From Paenibacillus sp. HB172176 (GTDB lineage Bacteria; Bacillota; Bacilli; Paenibacillales; Paenibacillaceae): a stretch of 64,000 nt of DNA. Under the pieces are notes generated by a model, which worked only from the letters and a program-made list of their open reading frames with translations, was not told where the DNA came from and searched no databases. Shown here one piece after another: positions 8,516 through 18,500 of this stretch. The position numbers were made by a program, and so were the translations under genes. Position 1 is the first letter of the stretch; every line of letters begins with the position of its first letter. The stretch spans positions 124,001-188,000 of the forward strand of contig NZ_JAATHD010000009.1 of the NCBI RefSeq assembly GCF_011947265.1. The letters run 5' to 3'.

Positions 8516-10222
8516 ATGAAAGGGCTCCTGAAACGAATTCGCTACAAGCTGTTTTTCTTTAATTTTATTGTCGTTTTGTCTGCGGTATTTTCTCTTGGCT
8601 ACGCCGCCTATACGTATACGATTCACTTGCTAATCAACGAGCAGTATGAGCGAATGTCTTATATCGCAGAACGGACGGAATCGCAATTCTCTCAATTCGT
8701 ATCGGGCATGCAATCCACCATGTCGGATTTGGCGGCTGCGATAGCCGAACGTTCTCCGCAAGACGAATCCTTCTCGTCGATTTCTGAGTACTACAATCTC
8801 TCGATGTATCCGTTCTCTCGTCAGTTTTACTACATCGAGCGCCTGTCGGAAGAAACCGCTCAAAGCCCGCAGGCTCCAATTCTGCAAAAGCTGCTGGACG
8901 AATCCGAACAAAATCAAGGTGCCTTCAAGCTGATCGGGCCTTATTATTCTCCATCGGACGGATTGACGATGACCTTCACGATCGGTGTGCGGCGCGGACT
9001 CGAATCGGATGGCGTGCTGGCTGCGGATGTGGATATGGCGAAGCTGAACCAATACTTCTCCAATATGAATACGGATAAACGAATTTCCATGTTGCTCTTG
9101 GACAATGGTGAAAACCCGATATTCAGCGATGTGAAATTAACCCAGCCCGAATACAACGCTCTGCTCCCGGATTTGAAAAATTGGATTCATGCGTCGAAGC
9201 TCGGACAAACTGTACTGAAACTGAGTCATTCTCCTCAGAGCTTCCTTATTACCGCCAGACCTTCAGCCTCTAGGCAATGGACTCTGGTCTATTTCACACA
9301 TGAGAACGAACTGCTGAGCAAGATTCATTCGCTTCAAGACTACACAATCATAGCCGCCTTGTTTTTCTCCTTGGTCGTTATGCTGCTCTCCTTCTATCTG
9401 GCTCGCTATTATGAGCGCCCCATTATCGGTCTTTCCAGACAAATCGCGGCTATTCGCTCCGGCAATCTGAAGAAGAGAATCAAGTTAAATCGGGCGGACG
9501 AATTTGAGCTTCTGGCTAATTCGTTCAATCAGATGCTGGATCGAATCGAATATCTAATTCAAGAGAAGACAGATGCCGAGGTCTTGAAGAAGCAATTTGA
9601 AATTAAAGCGCTGCAAGCGCAAATAAATCCGCATTTTCTATACAATACGTTGAACTCCATCAATTCCTTGATTGATCTGAATCGAACGGAGCAAATTCCG
9701 AAGGTGATCCATGCTCTAGTTCAATTGTTCCAATATACAATGGAAAGCGAGTCGGAGTGGGTCACGCTTAAGGAGGAGTTAACGGGCCTTACATCCTACA
9801 TTGATCTGCAACAGATTCGCTATCGCCATAAATTCGACGTCAACTACGACTTTCCAGAGGAATTATTAAGCCAGAGCGTCCTGAAAATGACCCTTCAGCC
9901 CATAGTTGAAAACGCTATATTCCATGGTATCAAGAAGAGAGGAAGGATAACGGTCGGCGGCGACGTTCGTGGAGCCGATATCGTTCTTTACGTAGAGGAT
10001 AACGGCGTCGGAATCGGTGCAGACCAGTTGGAGACATTGCTCGACAAAACTTACCAGACAGGGAAGCGGACTCTGAAGGGCTACAATTCCATAGGGCTAA
10101 GAAACATTCATGAGCGGCTGCAGCTCCATTTCGGCCCCCGATACGGCCTGCGTATACAGAGCGAATCCGGAAGGGGAACGCGCATCGATATTGTCTATCC
10201 GAATCACCCCAAACTGGAATAG
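8516..10222 (+). CDS. Sensor histidine kinase, YesM/LytS-like (HisKA_7TM-independent, HPK7 type)
   Basis: The 568-residue membrane kinase starts at ATG 8516 after AAAGGTG. Transmembrane helix 1 is at about 13-35, followed by an extracytoplasmic cache-like sensor (about 36-270), helix 2 (about 275-295), HAMP (about 296-350) and the His_kinase motif QAQINPHFLYNTLNSIN with the phospho-acceptor His373. The HATPase domain carries the N box (QPIVENAIFHG) and G1 box (VEDNGVGIG). The response regulator gene follows 12 nt later. Kinases of this family sense extracellular sugars or binding-protein states and act through a YesN-type regulator; control of the divergent importer is inferred from position. 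Confidence 0.93.
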   Translation: MKGLLKRIRYKLFFFNFIVVLSAVFSLGYAAYTYTIHLLINEQYERMSYIAERTESQFSQFVSGMQSTMSDLAAAIAERSPQDESFSSISEYYNLSMYPFSRQFYYIERLSEETAQSPQAPILQKLLDESEQNQGAFKLIGPYYSPSDGLTMTFTIGVRRGLESDGVLAADVDMAKLNQYFSNMNTDKRISMLLLDNGENPIFSDVKLTQPEYNALLPDLKNWIHASKLGQTVLKLSHSPQSFLITARPSASRQWTLVYFTHENELLSKIHSLQDYTIIAALFFSLVVMLLSFYLARYYERPIIGLSRQIAAIRSGNLKKRIKLNRADEFELLANSFNQMLDRIEYLIQEKTDAEVLKKQFEIKALQAQINPHFLYNTLNSINSLIDLNRTEQIPKVIHALVQLFQYTMESESEWVTLKEELTGLTSYIDLQQIRYRHKFDVNYDFPEELLSQSVLKMTLQPIVENAIFHGIKKRGRITVGGDVRGADIVLYVEDNGVGIGADQLETLLDKTYQTGKRTLKGYNSIGLRNIHERLQLHFGPRYGLRIQSESGRGTRIDIVYPNHPKLE

Positions 10223-10234
10223 GAGGAATTCGAA

Positions 10235-11878
10235 TTGGAGGAATTCATTCGCTTGCTCATCGTCGACGATGAGGATTTACTTAGAGAACGAATACGGTAT
10301 GGATTTTCTCTTCAAGAATATGGCTACCATATTGTGGCGGAAGCCAATGACGGGGAGGAAGCCATCGATATCCTTAATCGTGTCAACGTCGATGTCGTCA
10401 TTACGGATATTGTCATGCCACGAATGGATGGTCTGGAGCTGACACAATATTTGAAGGAGCAGCAGCCGTGGGTTAAAGTCATAATTTTATCCAACTATGC
10501 TGAATTTGAATTCGCTCGGAAAGCCGTTTCCTTCGGGGCGTTGGGCTATACCTTGAAGGTATCCTCCGGATTTCAGGAGCTGCTGGCATTACTCCATCAG
10601 GCCAGGCAGGAAATCGAGGAAGATCATGAGAAATTAAGGAAAGTGATTGAGGAACGACATCGATTCAATCAGCATATGCCCTTGCTTCGCAAACAATTTA
10701 TGATGGATTTGACTCGCTTGATGTACAGCGAATGGAGTGGAGTTGAACGACAATTCACCTATTTAAACATGCCTCCTCCAGCTCCCTTCCTGGCCGTCGG
10801 ATTGGTTCAAATCGACGAATACGCCACCGTCAGCCGCAGCTATCATCGGAAGGATATGGCCCTTCTTCAATACGCCCTTATGCAGATGCTTGAAGAGGTC
10901 TGCGGGCAGCTCTGCTATTGCTCGACAATGCCGTGGAACGAGGAACAGACACTCTTATTGTTGCATTGGCAATCCGAAGCCGAGGCCGTTCATTACGATA
11001 TGGCCGTTGATCGCTTGTTCACCTCGATTCGGGAAAGCGTGCGTCAGTTTCTTCCCTTCACTGTTTCTGTCAGCTTTAGCGGAATCAAGACGGCATATGA
11101 GGGATGGAACAGCGGACAAGCGCTGGGCTCTGCGCTGCAAGATGCTATTGCAGAGAGTAAGACAGCCATACAGGATAGATTTTATAAAGGCGCTGGACAC
11201 AAATTTGTATATAGCAAACAGTCGGTTCTCAATCAGCAGTTTGATCCTTCCTTCCGCCAAGAACTGCATCAACAGCTTCTTGCTCTGTATCATGAAACAG
11301 ATGAGTTATTTTTGCAGAACGCTATTGAATCCCGAATTGTTGTACCTCTACTCCGCGAACGCTGCGATCCTGGTCAAGTCAAAGAGTGGCTCAAGGAGTT
11401 GGCGCAAAATCCAATCGATAATGATCCCACCGGCAGGAAGCAACTGCTGAGTCAGTGGATGCAAATTGATACCTGCTTCCATATCCATGCATTTCTGACC
11501 TCGCTTATACAGTGGGACCAGCATGCAAGAATCGCTCAAAATCAGGATGGATCGTATCGCAAGGATATTCAATCAGTTCTCGATTTGATTGCCCGCAATT
11601 ATCGGGAGCCTCTGACTGTATCAGAGGTTTGCGAGCATATCGGGATCAGCCCGAATTACTTCAGTCATCTGTTCAAGAAGGAGACCGGCATGAATTTCAC
11701 GGATTATGTGACTCATTTCCGCATCCTTCAAGCCAAAAGGCTGCTAAAGGACACAAAGCTGAAGGTTCAGGATATTTCCGGGAGAGTAGGCATCCCTGAT
11801 TATAAATATTTCTCCCGTCTATTCCGCAGAACAACAGGGCAGACACCTTCAGCGTATCGGGAAAGCGATACATCGTAG
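10235..11878 (+). CDS. Response regulator with C-terminal AraC DNA-binding domain, YesN type
   Basis: The 547-residue protein starts at TTG 10235, chosen because AGGAGG (10221-10226) lies 8 nt upstream and no ATG is suitably placed. The N-terminal receiver domain has the acidic pair Asp11/Asp12 and phospho-acceptor Asp58 in VVITDIVMPRMDG. The usual Lys-Pro after beta-5 is replaced by Lys-Val (YTLKVSSG). A poorly conserved helical middle region follows. The last 100 residues are an AraC/XylS double helix-turn-helix (VCEHIGISPNYFSHLFKKET). It is the cognate partner of the kinase just upstream, and the likely target is the divergent importer promoter. Confidence 0.93.
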   Translation: MEEFIRLLIVDDEDLLRERIRYGFSLQEYGYHIVAEANDGEEAIDILNRVNVDVVITDIVMPRMDGLELTQYLKEQQPWVKVIILSNYAEFEFARKAVSFGALGYTLKVSSGFQELLALLHQARQEIEEDHEKLRKVIEERHRFNQHMPLLRKQFMMDLTRLMYSEWSGVERQFTYLNMPPPAPFLAVGLVQIDEYATVSRSYHRKDMALLQYALMQMLEEVCGQLCYCSTMPWNEEQTLLLLHWQSEAEAVHYDMAVDRLFTSIRESVRQFLPFTVSVSFSGIKTAYEGWNSGQALGSALQDAIAESKTAIQDRFYKGAGHKFVYSKQSVLNQQFDPSFRQELHQQLLALYHETDELFLQNAIESRIVVPLLRERCDPGQVKEWLKELAQNPIDNDPTGRKQLLSQWMQIDTCFHIHAFLTSLIQWDQHARIAQNQDGSYRKDIQSVLDLIARNYREPLTVSEVCEHIGISPNYFSHLFKKETGMNFTDYVTHFRILQAKRLLKDTKLKVQDISGRVGIPDYKYFSRLFRRTTGQTPSAYRESDTS

Positions 11879-11917
11879 GGCTGGGCAAGCAGCCGCTATG
11901 CGGGAATGGACGCTTAT

Positions 11918-11926
11918 TGCTATAAT
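11918..11926 (+). promoter_or_regulatory. Extended -10 promoter before the AraC regulator gene
   Basis: The sequence TTGCTATAAT contains TG-N-TATAAT (11918-11926), a consensus extended -10 element that does not need a strong -35. It lies 36 nt before the ATG of the regulator at 11962 and would uncouple it from the upstream two-component operon. Confidence 0.5.
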
Positions 11927-11961
11927 AAGCCCTGAGCACACTTTGAGGCGGTGAGTAAATA

Positions 11962-12777
11962 ATGAAACCTTCAAACCATTCTGCACTTCCACTTTCCCAG
12001 ATCGACCCCTTCGTAATCCGAAGCGCGCGCAATTTGCTTGAGCCTGGTTTTTCCACAGGACCCCGAACCATCAGCCATTATCAGCTTCAATACATTCAAG
12101 AAGGAGAAGGAACGATCCGAGTGAATGACCGGGAATATGCTGCGCGCAAAGGAGCTTTATTCTTCTGGGGACCGAATACGCCTCATCAGATCACTTCCGA
12201 TGTTAACAATCCTTTAATTATTCTTGGCCTCCAATTTCATTTTGTGAGCAGCGGCTGCCCCGTTCGTTTCACTGATTTCCCGGGTTACCCGACCGAATGG
12301 ATGATTACGACGCAAGCGCGAATCGACGCTCTCCTCTTGGACCTTGCCAATGAATACGCCTTGCAGAGGCTTTATTGGCAAGAAACGGCCAACTCGCTGT
12401 GTCGCGTTCTACTTCTGTTGCTTGCCAGACAAATCCAGCAGCTATCGCCTTCAACCGGCGTATGGGAGACGACGGAGCAAATTCTTAGATTCATGCAGGA
12501 GCATTATCATGAACCTCTTACTAACGACAAAATCGCCAAAGCATTCCACTTTCATCCTTCGTATGTCAACAAGCTTATCTCGATCGCAACCGGTCAAACC
12601 TTGCATCAGTATCTTGTCAATATAAGGATTAACCAAGCGGTGGACAAGCTATATACGACGAATTTAAGTATTCAGGAGGTTGCTGAAAGCGTGGGTTACG
12701 CCAATATTCACCATTTCTCCAGATTGTTCAAGAAAAAAATGGGCGTCTCTCCTTCGGAGCTCCGGTCAACTCGCTGA
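11962..12777 (+). CDS. AraC-family transcriptional regulator with N-terminal cupin
   Basis: The 271-residue protein starts at ATG 11962 after an AGGCGGTGAG ribosome site. Residues about 25-110 look like an AraC-type cupin ligand-binding domain (YQLQYIQEGEGTIRVNDREY, FFWGPNTPHQI). The C-terminal 100 residues form the paired helix-turn-helix domain (FHFHPSYVNKLISIATGQ and VAESVGYANIHHFSRLFKKK). It lies between the two-component genes and the sulfatase on the same strand, so control of the sulfatase or of the hydrolase operon is likely. The ligand is probably a sugar but cannot be read from sequence. Confidence 0.92.
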   Translation: MKPSNHSALPLSQIDPFVIRSARNLLEPGFSTGPRTISHYQLQYIQEGEGTIRVNDREYAARKGALFFWGPNTPHQITSDVNNPLIILGLQFHFVSSGCPVRFTDFPGYPTEWMITTQARIDALLLDLANEYALQRLYWQETANSLCRVLLLLLARQIQQLSPSTGVWETTEQILRFMQEHYHEPLTNDKIAKAFHFHPSYVNKLISIATGQTLHQYLVNIRINQAVDKLYTTNLSIQEVAESVGYANIHHFSRLFKKKMGVSPSELRSTR

Positions 12778-12868
12778 AAAAGATCAAATACAGGTTTATT
12801 TTGTGCAAAGCCCGCTAATGCCTTCTCCCTTATACTTGTTGTAGCTACTATGAAGGAGGCGGCAACAC

Positions 12869-14386
12869 ATGAAACAAAATCGCAAAAACATCTTATTTTT
12901 GTTCACGGATCAGCAGCGTGCGGACACCATTGAAGCACTTGGCAATTCCATAATCAAAACCCCGTCCATTAACCGGCTGGTAGAGAACGGCGTTGCATTC
13001 ACGCGCGCTTATTCCCCTTGCCCGGTATGCGTACCCGCCCGCTTCGCCCTCCATACCGGCCTATTGCCGCATCGTACCGATTGTGTCATTAACGAGCGCA
13101 TGCCCGATGGATACCCCAGTTTCATGGAGCTTCTGTCTCAAGCCGGCTACCAGACGCATGGCGTGGGCAAGATGCATTTCTCCTTCTCCAACAAGCCAAA
13201 TTCAAATTCGCAGTTCTGGGGATTCGATTCCCGGGATGTCAGTGAGGAAGGGGGCGGCCAAGATGATTTCAAGACGTATTTGGAGAGCAATGGATTCGAT
13301 CACGTGCATGATCCGCACGGAATACGCAGCGAATACTACTATATTCCCCAGCCCTCCCAATTGCCTGAGCGGCTGCACCACACAGCCTGGGTAGCGGATC
13401 GGAGTCTTGACTTTCTCAAACGACGTGATGGGGATCGACCATTCCTGCTCATGTCAAGCTTCATCAAGCCCCACCCGCCTTTTGAAACACCGACCCCTTG
13501 GAACAAGCTTTATCGCGGACCGGAGATGCCGTTGCCGAAACGACCGCAGGACGGGGATGAGCTGATTTCTTACTGGAACCGTTTCCAGAATCGATACAAA
13601 TACCGCGATCAAGGTGTCGACGACAATCTGATGCGTGTGATGAAGGCGGCTTACTATAGCTCCCTCTCTTTTATCGACTATCATGTAGGACGTATTCTCG
13701 ATTATTTGCAAGAGAACGGTTTAATGGAAAATACGTTAATCGTCTATTCCTCCGATCATGGAGAAATGCTCGGCGATTACGATTGTGTGGGCAAGCGTAA
13801 TTTCCTTGATGCCGGTGCGAATGTACCGCTAATCGTATCCGACCCGGACGGACCGAAGGATGTGCGATGTACGAAGCCCGTATCGCTGGTCGATATTATG
13901 CCAACCTTCCTGCAAGCGGCCAATATACACTCCCAGCTTGATTTGAGCGGCCGGAGCTTGTTGGATATTGCCAGCGGCAAGACGGAACGAGACTGGATTG
14001 CCTGTCAATATCATCGGGGCGGCTATGCGATGTATATGGCAACGGATGAACGCTACAAATATATTTACTCCGCTCCGGATGATAAAGAGTGGTTATTCGA
14101 TTTGAAGATAGATCCCCATGAAACGCGCAACCGGGCTTACAACCCTATGTATACGGACCAGACGAGAGGCATGCGCGAAAAATTGATTTCGTTTTACAGG
14201 GAAGAAGGGTACACGGCTCCGATGGAGGGGAATGAATGGCGACGATACCCGATCCAGTCACTTCCGGTTGATCGTGATGCAGGGCTCTTGTTCCAGGACC
14301 CTCCATCCAGCATTCCGAGTCTTCCCGGCTATGAACGCGATATTCCGACGCTGCGACCTAAACCTGCCTACAAATCTGGATTTTAA
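12869..14386 (+). CDS. Type I sulfatase (arylsulfatase family)
   Basis: The 505-residue protein starts at ATG 12869 after GGAGG. It begins with the sulfatase metal motif NILFLFTDQQRADTI (Asp14 and Gln15). It carries the Cys-X-Pro-X-Arg signature at Cys54-Val-Pro-Ala-Arg58, where the Cys must be oxidised to formylglycine by a maturase not present in this window. A second metal site is seen in VYSSDHGEMLGDY. No signal peptide is visible, so it probably acts in the cytoplasm on imported sulfated sugars, hydrolysing a sulfate ester. Position between regulators and sugar-catabolic operons suggests a role in degrading a sulfated glycan; a choline-sulfatase-like activity cannot be excluded. Confidence 0.92.
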   Translation: MKQNRKNILFLFTDQQRADTIEALGNSIIKTPSINRLVENGVAFTRAYSPCPVCVPARFALHTGLLPHRTDCVINERMPDGYPSFMELLSQAGYQTHGVGKMHFSFSNKPNSNSQFWGFDSRDVSEEGGGQDDFKTYLESNGFDHVHDPHGIRSEYYYIPQPSQLPERLHHTAWVADRSLDFLKRRDGDRPFLLMSSFIKPHPPFETPTPWNKLYRGPEMPLPKRPQDGDELISYWNRFQNRYKYRDQGVDDNLMRVMKAAYYSSLSFIDYHVGRILDYLQENGLMENTLIVYSSDHGEMLGDYDCVGKRNFLDAGANVPLIVSDPDGPKDVRCTKPVSLVDIMPTFLQAANIHSQLDLSGRSLLDIASGKTERDWIACQYHRGGYAMYMATDERYKYIYSAPDDKEWLFDLKIDPHETRNRAYNPMYTDQTRGMREKLISFYREEGYTAPMEGNEWRRYPIQSLPVDRDAGLLFQDPPSSIPSLPGYERDIPTLRPKPAYKSGF

Positions 14387-14405
14387 AGTTGAAAGAAAGC
14401 AATTT

Positions 14406-14456
14406 AAACCCCAAAATGCGGCGGACTTCACCGAAGTCTGCTTCACTTTGGGGTTT
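14406..14456. terminator. Bidirectional terminator between sulfatase and oxidoreductase genes
   Basis: The arms AAACCCCAAA (14406-14415) and TTTGGGGTTT (14447-14456) pair perfectly and enclose a second pair, GCGGACTTC/GAAGTCTGC. It lies between two convergent genes (stops at 14386 and 14499), so it can end transcription from both sides. Confidence 0.75.
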
Positions 14457-14498
14457 GCTGCTTCGATAAGTTCATTATGATGCAAAGATTCTTATTTC

Positions 14499-15575
14499 TT
14501 ATTCAACACATACCGCCTGCTTCTGAGCCAGCAAACAAAGCTCCGCTGCTTTAAAGGCATGCTCTTGCGACATCGCTTTTTCAGTGCGATGAAGACAATC
14601 GAGAATCAACTGTCCGAAGAATGGATATCCAACTTGTCCACTCAATGTAAAGTGCTGTTCTCCATCCCGATTGACCAGATACAAATGATCGCCTTTGCGA
14701 TCGCGAGCGATATCAATATATTTCCGAAGCTCAATATAGCCCTCGGTGCCCTGGATGATCGTTCGCCCATCTCCCCATGTCCCAAGACCGACAGGAGAGA
14801 GCCAATCTACACGAAAATAAGCGGTTGCTCCATTGTCCATCAGTAGCGACGCTTCACCGAAGTCCTCCAGTTCCGGATACTCTTTCGCATGAAAGTTCGC
14901 AACTGTGCTGGATACGATTCGTGCGTCCCTGGCACCTGTGAAAGACAGAATTTGTTCAATTTGATGACTGCCAATATCGCAAAGGATACCACCGTGTTGA
15001 CGCCGACGGAAGAACCAATCCGGACGAGCCGTCTTGTTCAGCCTGTGCGGTCCGCATCCGATCACATTGACAACCCGGCCGATCACGCCTTGCTTGATTA
15101 AATTGCCGGCAACCACAGCGCATTCCACATGCAGCCTCTCGCTGTAGTACACCATAAACTTGCCTCCCGTTCGACGTACCGACCTTCTAGCCTCCTCCAA
15201 CTGCTCCAGCTCGGTAAACGGCGCTTTATCCGTGAAATAATCCTTGCCGCTCTCCATAACCTTGACGCCAAGCGGACCTCTGTCGCAAGGAATAGCGGCA
15301 GAGGCAACCAATCGGATACTCGGATCGTCCAGCACATCTTCCAATGAAGCAGCGACTTGCGCCGTCGGGAATCGAGCCGCAAACTCGGCTGCCTTCCCAG
15401 GATCGGGATCATAGACCTTGACAACCTCGCCCCCGGCTTCCGTTAACCCATTGCACATCCCGTAAATATGACCATGATCCAGATGAACGGCCGCAAAGCG
15501 GAAATCCCTGTTGGAGACGACAGGACGAAGCTTTCCTTGAGGCGCATAATTCATTCCGTCTTTATTGCTAGTCAA
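14499..15575 (-). CDS. Gfo/Idh/MocA-family NAD(P)-dependent oxidoreductase
   Basis: The protein has 358 residues. The start TTG 15575 follows an AAGGGGG ribosome site at 7 nt and overlaps the stop of the upstream hydrolase (TTGA); ATG 15554 is the alternative. The N-terminal Rossmann domain begins at FRFAAVHLDHGHIYGMC. The substrate domain contains KDYFTDKAPFTELEQLEEA, with the family Lys of the EKP-like motif present as DKAPF, and later GCGPHRLNKTARPDWFF and GGILCDIGSHQIEQIL, with the family's metal/substrate His-like positions. It is the last gene of the hydrolase operon. A role in oxidising or epimerising a released monosaccharide is likely; the substrate is unknown. Confidence 0.9.
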   Translation of the reverse strand: MTSNKDGMNYAPQGKLRPVVSNRDFRFAAVHLDHGHIYGMCNGLTEAGGEVVKVYDPDPGKAAEFAARFPTAQVAASLEDVLDDPSIRLVASAAIPCDRGPLGVKVMESGKDYFTDKAPFTELEQLEEARRSVRRTGGKFMVYYSERLHVECAVVAGNLIKQGVIGRVVNVIGCGPHRLNKTARPDWFFRRRQHGGILCDIGSHQIEQILSFTGARDARIVSSTVANFHAKEYPELEDFGEASLLMDNGATAYFRVDWLSPVGLGTWGDGRTIIQGTEGYIELRKYIDIARDRKGDHLYLVNRDGEQHFTLSGQVGYPFFGQLILDCLHRTEKAMSQEHAFKAAELCLLAQKQAVCVE

Positions 15576-18500
15576 AGTACAACCCCCTTATGCTCCCCAA
15601 TATCATATAATCCGGGGGTCAGCGGATTCAACTCGATTCGGTCAGTATCGACTACAGTATCCTCGATTAATTCTTTGGCAATTCTGATTTGTTTCCCATT
15701 CCACAGCATACTGACCTGCTTGGGTTCCTCAGAAATATTAACCGCACTGATTAACCGTCTTCCCTTGTATTCCGCTTTGCGCCAGATCACTCCCGCCACT
15801 TCCTGACCCGATGCGCAATCAATCATTCTCAACTCACTCAGTCCGGCATTCTCCAACAACGGCAACAAGCATGACCAGATCTGTATAGCCGAAGCGGATT
15901 CGGACGGGATAACGATGGCCGAAGTGTATAAGGATGTTCGTTCTTCTTGAGACAGGGTGTACAGATGCGCATCTAACCGCAAAGCATCTTGACCGATAAT
16001 AACGACTGTTCCGCCTCGCTTGGCATAGGTATTCAATCCAGACAGCGTGAGGGGATGCACATGTGTGGCCGAAGGCACCACGATAATGGAGAACTCCTGC
16101 GCACCGCCGCGCGCGATTTGCTCCTCCGAGATGAAGCCGACCTTCTCGCCGCCGAACGAAACAGCTTCATACACATTCATTAACATCTTGCCGTATACTG
16201 CCGAATATAAGTCCGAGGGGGTAGCATACAGAATAGCCACATGCGCTATCGCTTGCTGGAAAGCCGCCACCTCCCAGGATAAGCGGTTCAAATCGTGATT
16301 CACGACGCCGATGGCCGCCACAACATCTGGACGATGCAAGACGCTGCCTTCTGTATCCGATCGCGGGTCGTACGTTCTCTCCCATACCCACAGCGTGGAG
16401 GCGCTCTTCCCGTGCAGCGCCCCTTGCCATAATACCGTTCTGGCATGGTCGGCCTGACCTGGAATATATCTCCGGTCTCCATCAGGAATGACATGATGCT
16501 CGGAGTTAAATACAGGGGCTTTGTTCAATGAAACCTGTAGATCATAAAAGCTCATCTCTTGCAAATAGCCTCGGGCTCCTTCTCCCAAATAGCTCCAATT
16601 GTCATTTCCATTGATTTGACTCATCCTGGAGAATACTTCAATATCGATTCCCCATCCAAGACAGCCCGTGCGATCTCCCATTATCTTGACATGAACCGGA
16701 AGCTCGGGCGCACATCTGCGAATAATATCGGCCATCCATGCATGCCAGTCAGCAAACAACTTCTGGTTAAAAACAATCCAATCATACGCAAAAGGTTCAG
16801 GAACGACTCCCGAGGGCATTGGCACCTCGCGAAAAGCGGCATAGTTCGAGCTGTATACTCGGTTCAGTTCCCCGATATCGCCGCCATATAATTCTTGCAG
16901 AAATTGCTGCCAGACCGGCAAATAACAAGGAACTTGATTCGTCCGGTACACCGGTTCGTTGGTCAACGTCACGCTGTGCAGAGACGGATAATCCTTAACT
17001 AGCGGAATAGCAGCACGCAAATAGTCACCCACAATCTCACGCGCAATCGGGTGATCGATCCGAAAGCGCAAACTGTGACTCGCATTCGATTTCAACTCCG
17101 GCCATTGCTGCAACGCCCATTCCGGAAAATAATGCGGGGATAACAACAAGTTGACTGCAACATGATGCTCACCTGCCTTTTTCAACACCTCAACAATATC
17201 CGATTCAACGGCGGATGTTGAGATAATATAGTCAGGATTCGCTTGAACGCCGGATCGCTGTTTCATAGCTGAACTGCCGGGCTCATCCCGCGGAAAAATG
17301 ATATCTCTGGGCCCGATTTCAATCTGTATGATATTAGCCCCCAACTCCTGGAACTTATGAAGATCATTTCGAACCTGTTCGAAATGACCATATCCGTTGA
17401 AGAACACCGGTCTGGTCTCGATACTGCCTGAGCTTAGCTCCGTTGTCCTGCCATGAAACGCGCTTCCGCGAATTTCAGGGCGTCCTGTTCGATATCGCGG
17501 CACCGCTTTCGCTCTGCGTTCTCCCGCCAAGTAGGCATACAAGCTTCGACTGGCTTCCGCATACAGCCCTTCAAGCTCCTGTATGACATAATTCGCGCGC
17601 TGATAGCGGCCTTGCCGGGCATCCTCTCTGCCATACGCCATAAAGTCCCTGATCACCGCTGCGTTAATCCGCTCATAATCCGTCGGAATGCCCTTCGCTT
17701 CAGCTTGCTTAATCAACCGTTCAAGCGAAGGCAGCTTCACAGCGATCGCATTCATCGCTTCGTCAATCTCTTCCATGCTATATGGAACGATGACCTCCGA
17801 GCATGCGTTCTTAGAGACACCGTTACTGTCCGTCAAACGGAAATCAAGCGAATAATTGCCCGGTGCCGGCAATGATAAGGCATATTCCCCCACAAAAATG
17901 GAACGCTTCGCTATGGTCACTTCCCGCGAAAATTCCAGTTGTTCGGACTTCAAGATGAACGTCTCGGCTTCATCGCTTAAGTTGAGTGCATACAGCGTAT
18001 AGACCGACTGTTCATGAGGCCGCAACTCCTCGGAGCCTTCCGCCCATAATGTCCAGGGATTCCGCGTGGGAACGAAGTGAAGAATCCCGTGACGTTCCGG
18101 ATCCTTGTCTCTTCCGCAGCCCGGCGTCCATTCGACCCACCCTCGCCGTCGGCTTCCATCGTTATCGTTGATGAGCAACGCGAAGGTCATATGGTCTTGA
18201 TCCGGCGGCTTTGGAAATATCGCCGTCCATGGCAGCTTCATTTCATACGAGGTCATATCTCCGCTCCGATTCGTGCGCGCCTCAATCGTCTCCAGACCTT
18301 GCAGTGCGTTGCCTTCCTTCCATTGACAAATTCGGGCGCCTCCCGCGGTATGATTAATACCGAAATCGGGGCCATATTTCCCGTTCTCACTAAAAGCGAT
18401 TTGAATGCTGTCTCCCCGCCACATGTCGCTGCCTTCGATCGACGCATGAATGTCATCCCGCACGTTTGCGGTCCAATAAAAATATTCGTCGTCATAGGCA

